The translations under genes were made by a program, and so were the position numbers. A stretch of 5,520 nucleotides of DNA, from the NCBI GenBank assembly GCA_955652545.1, contig CATPCA010000382.1, positions 1 to 5,520 on the forward strand. Direction: 5' to 3'. Source of the DNA: Candidatus Dormiibacterota bacterium (GTDB taxonomy: Bacteria > Chloroflexota > Dormibacteria > UBA8260). Below the pieces are notes generated by a model, which worked only from the letters and a program-made list of their open reading frames with translations, was not told where the DNA came from and did not search any database. Shown piece after piece: positions 1 to 5,520 of this stretch; position 1 is the first letter of the stretch; each line of letters opens with the position of its first letter.

Positions 1-381
1 ACGCAGTCACCGGAGCGCAACTACCAGCGCATCTTCGCCAGCCACCCCGACCACCTGGCCGCGGGTGAGGCGGCGCTGTCGGCGGTGTATCCCGACTCGC
101 GCAACCCGTTCGCCCACATAGACCTGCTCGAGAAGGAGGGACTCGAGCCGCACACTGTGCCGGAGATCTATCTGATGGCGATGGCGCAGGGAGACACGGT
201 GGTGGACATCACCGACACCATCGATCGCAAGCTGGCGGCGCTGCACTGCCATGCCAGCCAGTACGACAACTGGGACGACCTGGCCGAACGCATCCGCGGC
301 TGGGCGAGGCTGAACGCGGAGCAGAACGGGCTCGGCGAGGGGCGCAGCGCGGAGAGCTTCCTGCGCGTGCCCACCGGGTGA
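1..381 (+). CDS. PIG-L/LmbE family deacetylase, 3' part only (5' end outside window)
   Basis: The frame is open from base 1 and gives the last 126 residues of the protein before a TGA stop. PIG-L/LmbE proteins are zinc-dependent hydrolases that remove N-acetyl groups from sugar conjugates (GlcNAc-PI, GlcNAc-inositol in mycothiol synthesis, and others). The family's C-terminal signature is visible: HPDH at visible residues 15-18 (bases 43-54), where the family has its downstream zinc-ligand histidine, then the run LAAGEAALSAVYPDSRNPFA. A later stretch, DITDTIDRKLAALHCHASQ, is very typical of actinobacterial-type members. The N-terminal part, with the first metal site (usually AHPDD), lies upstream of the window, so catalytic completeness cannot be judged. 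The exact substrate is unknown; mycothiol-type or bacillithiol-type deacetylase and antibiotic-pathway deacetylase are all possible. The gene converges on the glycoside hydrolase gene, with 86 bases between the stop codons. Confidence 0.88.
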   Translation, partial: TQSPERNYQRIFASHPDHLAAGEAALSAVYPDSRNPFAHIDLLEKEGLEPHTVPEIYLMAMAQGDTVVDITDTIDRKLAALHCHASQYDNWDDLAERIRGWARLNAEQNGLGEGRSAESFLRVPTG

Positions 382-467
382 CCGGTCAGATCGGGCAGGC
401 GGCGAGGGCCTGGATGTACTCCTCATGTCTCTACGCCACCTTGCCCCAGCACGGCGCGTACATGACC

Positions 468-1913
468 TCAGTTGGTTGCGATCGTGCACGGCCCGCCACC
501 CGCGGCGCTGATCACCAATCGTGAGGTGGTCGAATCCCACCGGCTCGAGACCGCTGCGCACGTCGAGCTCACCTGCGGCGGATGATGGAGCGCAGGGTAG
601 GACACCTCGATGTCGGCGCCGCCGTAGGTGGGGTCGACGGTCAGCGCCAGCGTGACGCCGGCGGCCGCCGGCACCGCGACCGACACGCCGGCGGGTGCCG
701 CCGCCAGGTAAGGCCGGGCGAGGTGGTCGAGGAGGGTGAGGTTGGTGTGGCCGGCGGTGTCGCGGACGCCCCAGGGTGAGTCTTCGCGCCATTGCCACCA
801 GGCCCAGCCCGCCCCGGCGGCGGTGAACGCGGCCAGGGCGTCATCGATCCAGGTGGTGGCCTGGGACTGCGTCGCCGACATCCCCCACTCACCGATCCAC
901 AGCGCTCCTGGGACCCGGAAGGCCTCGTTGGCGCTCTGGCGCACGTGGTCGTCGAGCGGTTGCGGGTTGCCATCGAAGATGGGCGGCACCAGTGAGCCGG
1001 TGTACTCATGCGGCGAGTAGACGAGGTTGGGCGCCCGCAGGGGAACGATGGCGGTGCCGAAAGCGGAGAGCAACTGGCCCTCGACGATGAACAGGTGGTT
1101 CGGGTCCACCGCCCCGATGGCGTCGATGGTGTGGGCGTACAGCGGCCACATGAAGTCCTTCTCGAACCGCACCGGCGGCAGAGGGATGGCGTGTGGCTCG
1201 TTGTAGAGGTCGTAGCCCGCGACACCGCTGTCAGCGCGGAAGCGCTCGGCAAGCACCTGCCAGGCGCGCAGGTAGTCGGCCTGCCAGTCGGGTGACACCC
1301 AGAAGTACGAGTTGGCCAGGTTCACCGCGGGCGACAGGTGGCGCTGCCAGTCGCCGAGGACGCCGAGGTGCAGGTTGGGCGCCAGCGGCACGCTCGCCCA
1401 CGCCGGCGCGCCCGAGCCGCCGAAGCTCGAGCTCCAGTCGAGGAAGTGCATGTCGAGCACGACCCAGAGGTGATGGGCCGTGAGCATGCGCACGGTGTCG
1501 GCGATGTCATCCAGGTAGCTCTGGTCCCACTGGCCGCGCTGCGGCTCCAATCGCCCCCAGGAGACCGCGACCCGGACCACGTCGAAGCCATCACTCTCCA
1601 TCATGGTGGCGTCCTCGTCGTCGAGCGGCGAGCGCAGCACCGTCGACTCGAGCAGGGTCGAGGTGTTGAAGCCCCGGAGGAGCACGGTGCGACCGGACTC
1701 GTCGACGATGCGGCGGTCGTGCACTGAGAGCCAGGACAGCGCGTGCTGCGCCGGTGGACGGTCGGCGGCACCGACGTGGGTGACCAGCTCGTCAACAGGC
1801 AGCTCGGTCCAGATCAGCCCGGCGATCACGCCGAGCACCAGGGCCACGGCGTGGCGCGGACCGCGCCCCAATCCCTCCCCGCGCCGGCCGGGGCGCGATC
1901 CCAAGCGGTTCAC
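468..1913 (-). CDS. Exported or membrane-anchored GH5 glycoside hydrolase, endoglycoceramidase-like
   Basis: This 481-residue protein has an arginine-rich N-terminus, one hydrophobic segment at about residues 22-35 (AVALVLGVIAGLIW), a GH5 (beta/alpha)8 barrel at about 60-400 and a small beta-type C-terminal domain at about 405-481. All eight classical GH5 catalytic-site residues can be assigned: R114, H156 (LDMH), N238 and E239 (LYNEPH, general acid/base), H302 and Y304 (SPHEY), E342 (IGEWG, nucleophile) and W372. The GAPAWA motif at 168-173, the YDLYNEP context, the total length and the C-terminal domain resemble endoglycoceramidases, which cleave oligosaccharides from glycosphingolipids. 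Other GH5 beta-glycosidases remain possible. The only two cysteines, C452 and C476, lie in the C-terminal domain and could form a disulfide outside the cytoplasm. There is no lipobox, so the hydrophobic segment is either a signal peptide or a type II anchor. The GTG start at 1913 is the only start codon after the in-frame stop at 1929-1931, and no good Shine-Dalgarno site precedes it; a start further downstream would damage the export signal. Confidence 0.85.
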   Translation of the reverse strand: MNRLGSRPGRRGEGLGRGPRHAVALVLGVIAGLIWTELPVDELVTHVGAADRPPAQHALSWLSVHDRRIVDESGRTVLLRGFNTSTLLESTVLRSPLDDEDATMMESDGFDVVRVAVSWGRLEPQRGQWDQSYLDDIADTVRMLTAHHLWVVLDMHFLDWSSSFGGSGAPAWASVPLAPNLHLGVLGDWQRHLSPAVNLANSYFWVSPDWQADYLRAWQVLAERFRADSGVAGYDLYNEPHAIPLPPVRFEKDFMWPLYAHTIDAIGAVDPNHLFIVEGQLLSAFGTAIVPLRAPNLVYSPHEYTGSLVPPIFDGNPQPLDDHVRQSANEAFRVPGALWIGEWGMSATQSQATTWIDDALAAFTAAGAGWAWWQWREDSPWGVRDTAGHTNLTLLDHLARPYLAAAPAGVSVAVPAAAGVTLALTVDPTYGGADIEVSYPALHHPPQVSSTCAAVSSRWDSTTSRLVISAAGGGPCTIATN

Positions 1914-1947
1914 GCCCGCATGGTCGCATCAGAACGGTGACGGAGGC

Positions 1948-1976
1948 TTGCTGAGAAGATAGTTAGCCTCTATAAT
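1948..1976 (+). promoter_or_regulatory. Sigma70-type promoter of the marR operon
   Basis: A perfect -10 hexamer TATAAT (1971-1976) lies 17 bases after TTGCTG (1948-1953), which keeps the TTG core of the -35 consensus. The site sits in an AT-rich island in otherwise GC-rich DNA. A start of transcription 6-9 bases after the -10 would fall at about 1982-1985, only a few bases before the ATG at 1988, so the mRNA would be nearly leaderless. The opposite strand also has a weak candidate for the hydrolase gene (TTAGAT, 16 bases, TATCTT, reading from 1983 down to 1956), which I do not regard as established. Confidence 0.6.
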
Positions 1977-1981
1977 CATCT
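1957..1981. promoter_or_regulatory. Imperfect palindrome, candidate MarR operator
   Basis: AGAT (1957-1960) and TTA (1963-1965) are mirrored by TAA (1973-1975) and ATCT (1978-1981) around a centre at 1969. Seven of the twelve base pairs match. The element covers the -10 box of the marR promoter and lies in the 74-base region between two divergent genes. MarR dimers commonly bind AT-rich imperfect palindromes of this size in their own promoters. Binding here would block RNA polymerase and could also affect the divergent hydrolase gene. The role is inferred from position and symmetry. Confidence 0.45.
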
Positions 1982-1987
1982 AAGGAC

Positions 1988-2473
1988 ATGGTGGACGAAG
2001 CGGTGATCGACAGGGCCCGGCCGGCAGCCGCGACGGATGCGCAGGCCCTCGATCCGGTGGTGGTGGCCAACCACCTGCGCCCCGTCCTGCTGCACCTCAA
2101 CAGGCACCTGCGCCGGGAGCTGCACGCGCTCGGTGTCGGCAGCAGTCAGGTGTCGCTGCTCTCATTGATCGGCAAGACGCCGGGGATCGGTGTCGCCGAG
2201 CTGGCGACGCGGGAGGGCACCTCAGCACCCTCGATCTCCAATCACATCGACCGCCTCGAGGCCGCCGGCCTGGTGACCCGCAGCCGCAGCGGCGAGGGCG
2301 ACCGCCGCCGGGTGGGGCTCACCAACACCCCCGAGGGCCAGCGCGTGCTGCGCGCGGTGCGGTCACGCCGTACGGCGTGGCTTGCGGCGGGCCTGCGCGA
2401 CCTTCCCGCCGAGCAGCTCCGCGCCATCGACGCCGCGATCGACGGCCTCAGCGCCCTGGTGGAGCGGACATGA
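1988..2473 (+). CDS. MarR-family transcriptional regulator
   Basis: This 161-residue protein has the usual MarR length and layout. An N-terminal dimerisation helix (about 22-47) is followed by a winged helix-turn-helix (about 50-115), with the recognition helix at about 79-92 (SAPSISNHIDRLEA). The wing carries the hallmark D105-R106-R107-R108 in GEGDRRRVGLT, and a C-terminal helix (about 116-160) completes the dimer interface. MarR proteins are usually repressors released by small phenolic or other ligands. The protein contains no cysteine, so OhrR-style thiol oxidation sensing is excluded. It is the first gene of an operon and its stop overlaps the exporter start as ATGA. Start choice: ATG at 1988 is followed directly by GTG at 1991. 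An AAGGA lies at 1982-1986, one base from the ATG, which is too close for normal use, and four bases from the GTG. Either leaderless initiation at 1988 or use of 1991 is plausible. It probably represses its own operon through the adjacent palindrome. Confidence 0.9.
   Translation: MVDEAVIDRARPAAATDAQALDPVVVANHLRPVLLHLNRHLRRELHALGVGSSQVSLLSLIGKTPGIGVAELATREGTSAPSISNHIDRLEAAGLVTRSRSGEGDRRRVGLTNTPEGQRVLRAVRSRRTAWLAAGLRDLPAEQLRAIDAAIDGLSALVERT
2461..2464 (+). promoter_or_regulatory. Shine-Dalgarno GGAG deciding the exporter start
   Basis: GGAG lies five bases before the ATG at 2470, inside the last codons of marR. It supports 2470 over the upstream in-frame ATG at 2377, which would add 31 residues rich in Arg and Pro, unlike any exporter N-terminus. 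Confidence 0.7.
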
Positions 2474-3768
2474 GCATCGCGACTGCGTCCTCGCGCACCT
2501 TTGCGTCGCTGAGGCGCCATCGCAACTACCGGTTGTACTTCGGCGGCCAGGTGGTGTCGCTCAGCGGAACCTGGATGCAGAACGTGGCCCAGGCATGGTT
2601 CGTGCTCCAGCTCACCCACGGCTCCGCCTTTGCGGTCGGGGCCCTGTCACTCTGCCAGTTCGGCCCCTATGCGATCGGCGGCCTCTTCGGCGGCTCGCTG
2701 GCGGACCGGCTCAACGCGCGCCGGACGCTGGTCTTCACCCAGCTCGCCTCGATGGCGGTGGCGGCCGCGCTCGCCGGTCTTGCCCTGACCCACAGCGCCC
2801 AGGTGTGGGAGGTCTTCCTCCTTGCCGGGGCGATGGGCTGCGTCCTCATCCTCGACACCCCGGTGCGACAGGCGTTCACCATCCAGATGGTCGGCCGCCG
2901 AGAGCTGCCCAACGCGATCGCGCTCAACTCCAGCCTCTTCAACGTCTCGCGCGTGGTCGGCCCGGCGATCGCCGGCGTCCTGATCGCCACCAGCGGGGTG
3001 GGCGTGTGCTTCCTCATCAACGCGATCACCTACATCGCGGTGGTGGGTGCCCTGCTGCTGATGCGCGACAGCGAGCTCCACGCGATCGACCGCGGCACCT
3101 CGCGGCCAACGCTGCTTCGCGGCGTCGGCGAGGGGCTGTCGTATGCGTGGCGCACCCCCAGCGTCCGCCTTGTGCTGATGGTCATGCTCGTGATCGCGAC
3201 CCTGGCGATCAACTTCAACGTGTTGCTACCGGTGCTGACCGCGCACACGCTGGCGTCGGGACCGGAGGTGTTCGGCATCCTCAGCGCTTCATTCGGCGGC
3301 GGCGCGCTGGTGGGTGCGCTGACCTCAGCCTCGCTGTCGCGCGCCAGCCTGACCTGGATGCTCGCCAGCGCCCTCGGTTTCGGGGCGTCCCTGCTGCTGC
3401 TGGCCCCGGTCACCACCGTGTGGCTGGCGTGCGTGATCCTGGTGTTCACCGGCTTCACGTTCTCGGTCTACGGGTCGCAGAGCAACTCGTCGCTACAGAT
3501 GGTCGTGCCCGACCGGCTGCGCGGGCGCGTGCTATCCCTCTACGGCTACGTGTTCTTCGGCACCGCGCCGCTCGGTGGCTTGTTCACCGGCTGGCTCTGC
3601 GGGCAGTACGGAACCTGGGCGTACTGCCTGGCTGCGGGAGGCGTCAGCGTTGCCGCGGCGGTGGGCGGCGTCATCGCCGTGCGCGTGCGTGGAACCCGCA
3701 TCCCCGAGCGCCGGTCGGTGCCGAACATCGGCGGCGCCGACGCGAGTACCGTGACGGCGCGCGAGTAG
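2470..3768 (+). CDS. MFS exporter, MFS_3/EntS-like
   Basis: This 432-residue inner-membrane protein should have 12 transmembrane helices in two halves joined by a cytoplasmic loop at about 198-225. It belongs to the drug/siderophore-exporter branch typified by EntS (MFS_3). Evidence includes the N-terminal block FASLRRHRNYRLYFGGQVVS (residues 11-30), then TWMQNVAQAWFVLQLT, and the MFS motif A loop between helices 2 and 3 (G74, D79, R80, R84, R85 in FGGSLADRLNARR). Further evidence is the second-half loop with P347-D348-R349-L350-R351-G352-R353, characteristic of this branch, followed by the helix SLYGYVFFGTAPLGGLF. Such transporters export small hydrophobic compounds or siderophores by proton antiport; the substrate here is unknown. 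The start overlaps the marR stop (ATGA), implying translational coupling and control by that regulator. The soluble C-terminal tail (about 405-432) is hydrophilic and unremarkable. An alternative in-frame start at 2377 was rejected. Confidence 0.9.
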   Translation: MSIATASSRTFASLRRHRNYRLYFGGQVVSLSGTWMQNVAQAWFVLQLTHGSAFAVGALSLCQFGPYAIGGLFGGSLADRLNARRTLVFTQLASMAVAAALAGLALTHSAQVWEVFLLAGAMGCVLILDTPVRQAFTIQMVGRRELPNAIALNSSLFNVSRVVGPAIAGVLIATSGVGVCFLINAITYIAVVGALLLMRDSELHAIDRGTSRPTLLRGVGEGLSYAWRTPSVRLVLMVMLVIATLAINFNVLLPVLTAHTLASGPEVFGILSASFGGGALVGALTSASLSRASLTWMLASALGFGASLLLLAPVTTVWLACVILVFTGFTFSVYGSQSNSSLQMVVPDRLRGRVLSLYGYVFFGTAPLGGLFTGWLCGQYGTWAYCLAAGGVSVAAAVGGVIAVRVRGTRIPERRSVPNIGGADASTVTARE

Positions 3769-3779
3769 GCGCCCACAGC

Positions 3780-3785
3780 GGGAGG
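3780..3785 (+). promoter_or_regulatory. Shine-Dalgarno GGGAGG deciding the GTG start of the flavoprotein
   Basis: GGGAGG lies nine bases before GTG at 3795, within the 26-base gap after the exporter. The spacing favours GTG 3795 over the next in-frame GTG at 3810, which would begin at the edge of the FAD-binding strand. Confidence 0.7.
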
Positions 3786-3794
3786 CACGGGAAG

Positions 3795-5078
3795 GTGACG
3801 CGGTCGCGCGTGGTCATCGTCGGGGCCGGCTTCGGCGGCATCAGCGCGGCGCGTGCGCTGCGCGGGGCGGACGCCGACGTGCTGGTCGTCGACAGGCACA
3901 ACTACCACCTCTTCCAGCCGTTGCTGTACCAGGTCGCCTCGGGCTTGCTCGACCCATCCGAGATCGCTCACCCGGTGCGAACGCTGCTGCGCCACCAGCG
4001 CAACTGCGACGTGCACATGAACGAGGTACGCGCGATCGACCTCGAGCGACGCCAAGTTCAGACCGACGCCGGTGCGCTGACCTACGACCACCTGATCGTC
4101 GCGGCGGGGGCGGCGACCAACCACTTCGGCCACGAGGACATCGCCGCCCACACCCTCGGGCTGAAGGGACTCAACGACGCGTTGACGCTGCGAGGGGACG
4201 TGCTCGAGCGATTCGAGCGTGCGGCCGAGTGCACCGAGGACAGCCAGCGCCGCCGGCTGCTGACGTTTGTCATCGCCGGCGCCGGGCCCACCGGCGTCGA
4301 GTACGCGGGCGCGCTCAGTGAGCTGTTCAGCCATCTCCTGCCCAAGGATTTCCCGCGGCTGGATTTCAGGCCGGTCCGGGTGATCGTCATCGAGGGCCGC
4401 ACGAGGGTGCTCGACGCCTTCCATCCGCGGCTGGCCGCCAAGGCGCAGACGGTGCTCCGCCGTCGCGGAGTGGAGCTGATGTTCGGACGCACGGTGGCCC
4501 ACGCCGACCACCGCGGGGTCACGCTCGACGACGGCACCGCAATCGAGGCGGCGACGGTGATCTGGACCGCCGGCGTGCGCGCATCGGCGCTCGGTGAACA
4601 GCTCACAGCGCAGGTTGCCCGGCTCGGGCGGGTGGCGGTGCGGCCGACGCTGCAACTGCCGGGGCACGACGAGGTGCAGGTGATCGGCGACATGGCCGAG
4701 CTGGACGATCGGGGCACGACGCTGCCGATGCTCGCGCCGGTTGCGATCCAGCAGGGGACGCACGCCGCGCGAAACGTGATCGCTCAGCTCGGCGGTGGGC
4801 AGGCCACGAGGTTCCGCTACCGTGACAAGGGCACCATGGCCACGGTGGGCCGAAACCACGCCGTGGTACAGCTCGGACCGATCCGGATGGACGGCTTCAT
4901 CGGCTGGCTGATGTGGCTGTTCGTCCACCTCGCGTACATCATCACCTTCCGCAGCAAGGCAGTCGTGCTGCTCAACTGGGCCTGGAACTACATCTTCTAC
5001 GACCGCCCGGTGCGCCTCATCACCGAGGTCTCGCCGGACACCGTCGTTCCCACGCCGTCAGAGGAGACCACCAGATGA
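3795..5078 (+). CDS. ndh: Type II NADH dehydrogenase-like FAD oxidoreductase
   Basis: This 427-residue protein has the two-dinucleotide-domain layout of NDH-2, the non-proton-pumping enzyme that passes electrons from NADH via FAD to membrane quinone. The FAD Rossmann motif is [10 protein letters not shown] (G10, G12, G15), with D33 at the end of the second strand and the family-typical [16 protein letters not shown] (35-50). The NADH Rossmann motif is [10 protein letters not shown] (G162, G164, G167, E169). E200 ends its second strand and favours NADH over NADPH. The second FAD motif is VIGDMAEL (296-303), and the quinone-site-like APVAIQQG is at 314-321. The C-terminus has [16 protein letters not shown] (342-357) and an amphipathic/hydrophobic stretch at about 366-402 that would dock on the membrane. 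The length is normal for the family (about 400-460). It follows the exporter by 26 bases, and its stop overlaps the aldo/keto reductase start (ATGA). Location in a MarR-exporter operon suggests an inducible quinone or redox role rather than the housekeeping respiratory enzyme; that is inference. Confidence 0.9.
   Translation: MTRSRVVIVGAGFGGISAARALRGADADVLVVDRHNYHLFQPLLYQVASGLLDPSEIAHPVRTLLRHQRNCDVHMNEVRAIDLERRQVQTDAGALTYDHLIVAAGAATNHFGHEDIAAHTLGLKGLNDALTLRGDVLERFERAAECTEDSQRRRLLTFVIAGAGPTGVEYAGALSELFSHLLPKDFPRLDFRPVRVIVIEGRTRVLDAFHPRLAAKAQTVLRRRGVELMFGRTVAHADHRGVTLDDGTAIEAATVIWTAGVRASALGEQLTAQVARLGRVAVRPTLQLPGHDEVQVIGDMAELDDRGTTLPMLAPVAIQQGTHAARNVIAQLGGGQATRFRYRDKGTMATVGRNHAVVQLGPIRMDGFIGWLMWLFVHLAYIITFRSKAVVLLNWAWNYIFYDRPVRLITEVSPDTVVPTPSEETTR
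5061..5066 (+). promoter_or_regulatory. Shine-Dalgarno GAGGAG of the aldo/keto reductase
   Basis: GAGGAG lies eight bases before ATG 5075, inside the last codons of the flavoprotein gene. With the ATGA overlap it fixes the start of the reductase and indicates translational coupling. Confidence 0.65.
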
Positions 5079-5520
5079 AACGACGCAAGCTCAGGGACCT
5101 CGAGGTCTCGGCGATCGGGCTCGGCTGCATGGGCATGTCCGACTTCTATGGGTCGGCCGCCGACCGCGACGAGAACCAGGGCATCGCCACCATTCGTCGG
5201 GCGCTGGAGCTCGGCGTCGACTTCCTCGACACGGCCGACATGTACGGCCCGTTCACCAACGAGCAGCTGGTCGGCCGGGCCATCGCCGGCCGGCGCGACA
5301 GCGTGGTGCTGGCCACCAAGTTCGGCTTCGAACGCCGGCCGGACGGCAGCCAGACGATCAACGGCTCACCGGCGCACGTGCACCGCGCCTGCGACGCCAG
5401 CCTGCAACGGCTGCGCACCGACCACATCGATCTCTATTACCAGCACCGCGTCGATCCCCACGTCCCGATCGAGGAGACCGTCGGCGCCATGGCCGAGCTG
5501 GTGGAGGCGGGCAAGGTGCG
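5075..5520 (+). CDS. Aldo/keto reductase, N-terminal part (3' end outside window)
   Basis: The frame is open from ATG 5075 to the right edge and gives 148 residues, a bit under half of a typical 320-335 residue aldo/keto reductase. These cytosolic TIM-barrel enzymes reduce aldehydes, ketones or quinones with NADPH. The visible part opens with the family block [20 protein letters not shown] and ends at about the fifth barrel strand. The catalytic tetrad is complete: D52 and Y57 (FLDTADMYG), K82 (LATKFGF) and H124 (YYQHRVD). The LGCMGMS and [10 protein letters not shown] wording places it with the bacterial AKR13-like/YakC-type proteins rather than with AKR5 or AKR11. The start overlaps the stop of the NADH dehydrogenase gene, so it is very likely the fourth gene of the marR operon. 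The C-terminal NADPH-binding residues (usually in a GxxR or SxxR segment) are outside the window, so cofactor preference cannot be read. Whether more genes follow is unknown. Confidence 0.92.
   Translation, partial: MKRRKLRDLEVSAIGLGCMGMSDFYGSAADRDENQGIATIRRALELGVDFLDTADMYGPFTNEQLVGRAIAGRRDSVVLATKFGFERRPDGSQTINGSPAHVHRACDASLQRLRTDHIDLYYQHRVDPHVPIEETVGAMAELVEAGKV

Noticed and set aside
373..386. Short hairpin ACCGG-GTGA-CCGGT over the deacetylase stop codon as a terminator.
   Set aside because: The stem is only five pairs, there is no T-tract after it, and such short GC palindromes are expected by chance here.
388..430. Short minus-strand peptide-like stretch reading HEEYIQALAACPI before a stop, as a gene remnant.
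   Set aside because: It is only about 14 codons after an in-frame stop, with no recognisable family and no continuation in another frame that I could support.
414..463. Inverted repeat ATGTAC (414-419) and GTACAT (458-463) in the gap between the convergent genes.
   Set aside because: Six-base arms with a 38-base loop and no further symmetry; no link to a mobile element or terminator.
7..798. A 263-residue minus-strand open frame across the deacetylase and the hydrolase C-terminus.
   Set aside because: It has a low-complexity Arg-rich N-terminus, no recognisable motif, and overlaps two convincing genes.
2377..2469. Upstream in-frame ATG as the start of the MFS exporter.
   Set aside because: It would add 31 Arg/Pro-rich residues overlapping marR; the ATG at 2470 has a GGAG at good spacing and a typical family N-terminus.
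2382..3794. An open + strand frame joined in frame to the NADH dehydrogenase, which would make an 898-residue fusion.
   Set aside because: It overlaps the exporter gene in another frame, its product is Arg/Pro/Gly-rich with no domain, and a GTG start with GGGAGG nine bases upstream lies at 3795. It is an artefact of high GC content.
3546..4928. A 460-residue open frame antisense to the exporter and NADH dehydrogenase.
   Set aside because: Its composition is rich in Arg, His and Pro without domains or a ribosome site, and it mirrors third-position GC bias of the real genes.

Overview
The window is GC-rich bacterial DNA, densely coding, with strong G/C bias at third codon positions and long spurious open frames opposite the genes. 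GTG starts occur beside clear Shine-Dalgarno sites, and one promoter appears to give an almost leaderless mRNA. This fits a high-GC soil-type bacterium such as an actinobacterium or a member of the Chloroflexota/Dormibacterota. The sequence alone does not decide the phylum. I see no RNA gene, CRISPR array, insertion sequence or phage gene.

Left part (1-1913): the 3' end of a PIG-L/LmbE-type metal-dependent deacetylase gene on the + strand runs in from the left edge. After an 86-base gap it meets, tail to tail, a complete minus-strand gene for an exported or membrane-anchored family 5 glycoside hydrolase resembling endoglycoceramidases.

Middle (1914-1987): a 74-base AT-richer divergent intergenic region carries a sigma70-type promoter (TTGCTG, 17-base spacer, TATAAT). 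An imperfect 25-base palindrome overlapping its -10 box is a likely operator for the regulator encoded next.

Right part (1988-5520): a + strand operon of four genes encodes a MarR-family regulator, an MFS exporter of the MFS_3/EntS-like type, a type II NADH dehydrogenase-like flavoprotein, and an aldo/keto reductase cut by the right edge. Two of the three junctions are ATGA stop/start overlaps and the third is a 26-base gap with a strong ribosome binding site. My inference is that a small molecule, perhaps a quinone, phenolic or carbonyl compound, releases the MarR repressor and induces an exporter with two NAD(P)H-dependent reductases. The families are recognisable. The combination, rather than any single gene, is the part worth a second look. 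I found no clear evidence of a wholly new system.
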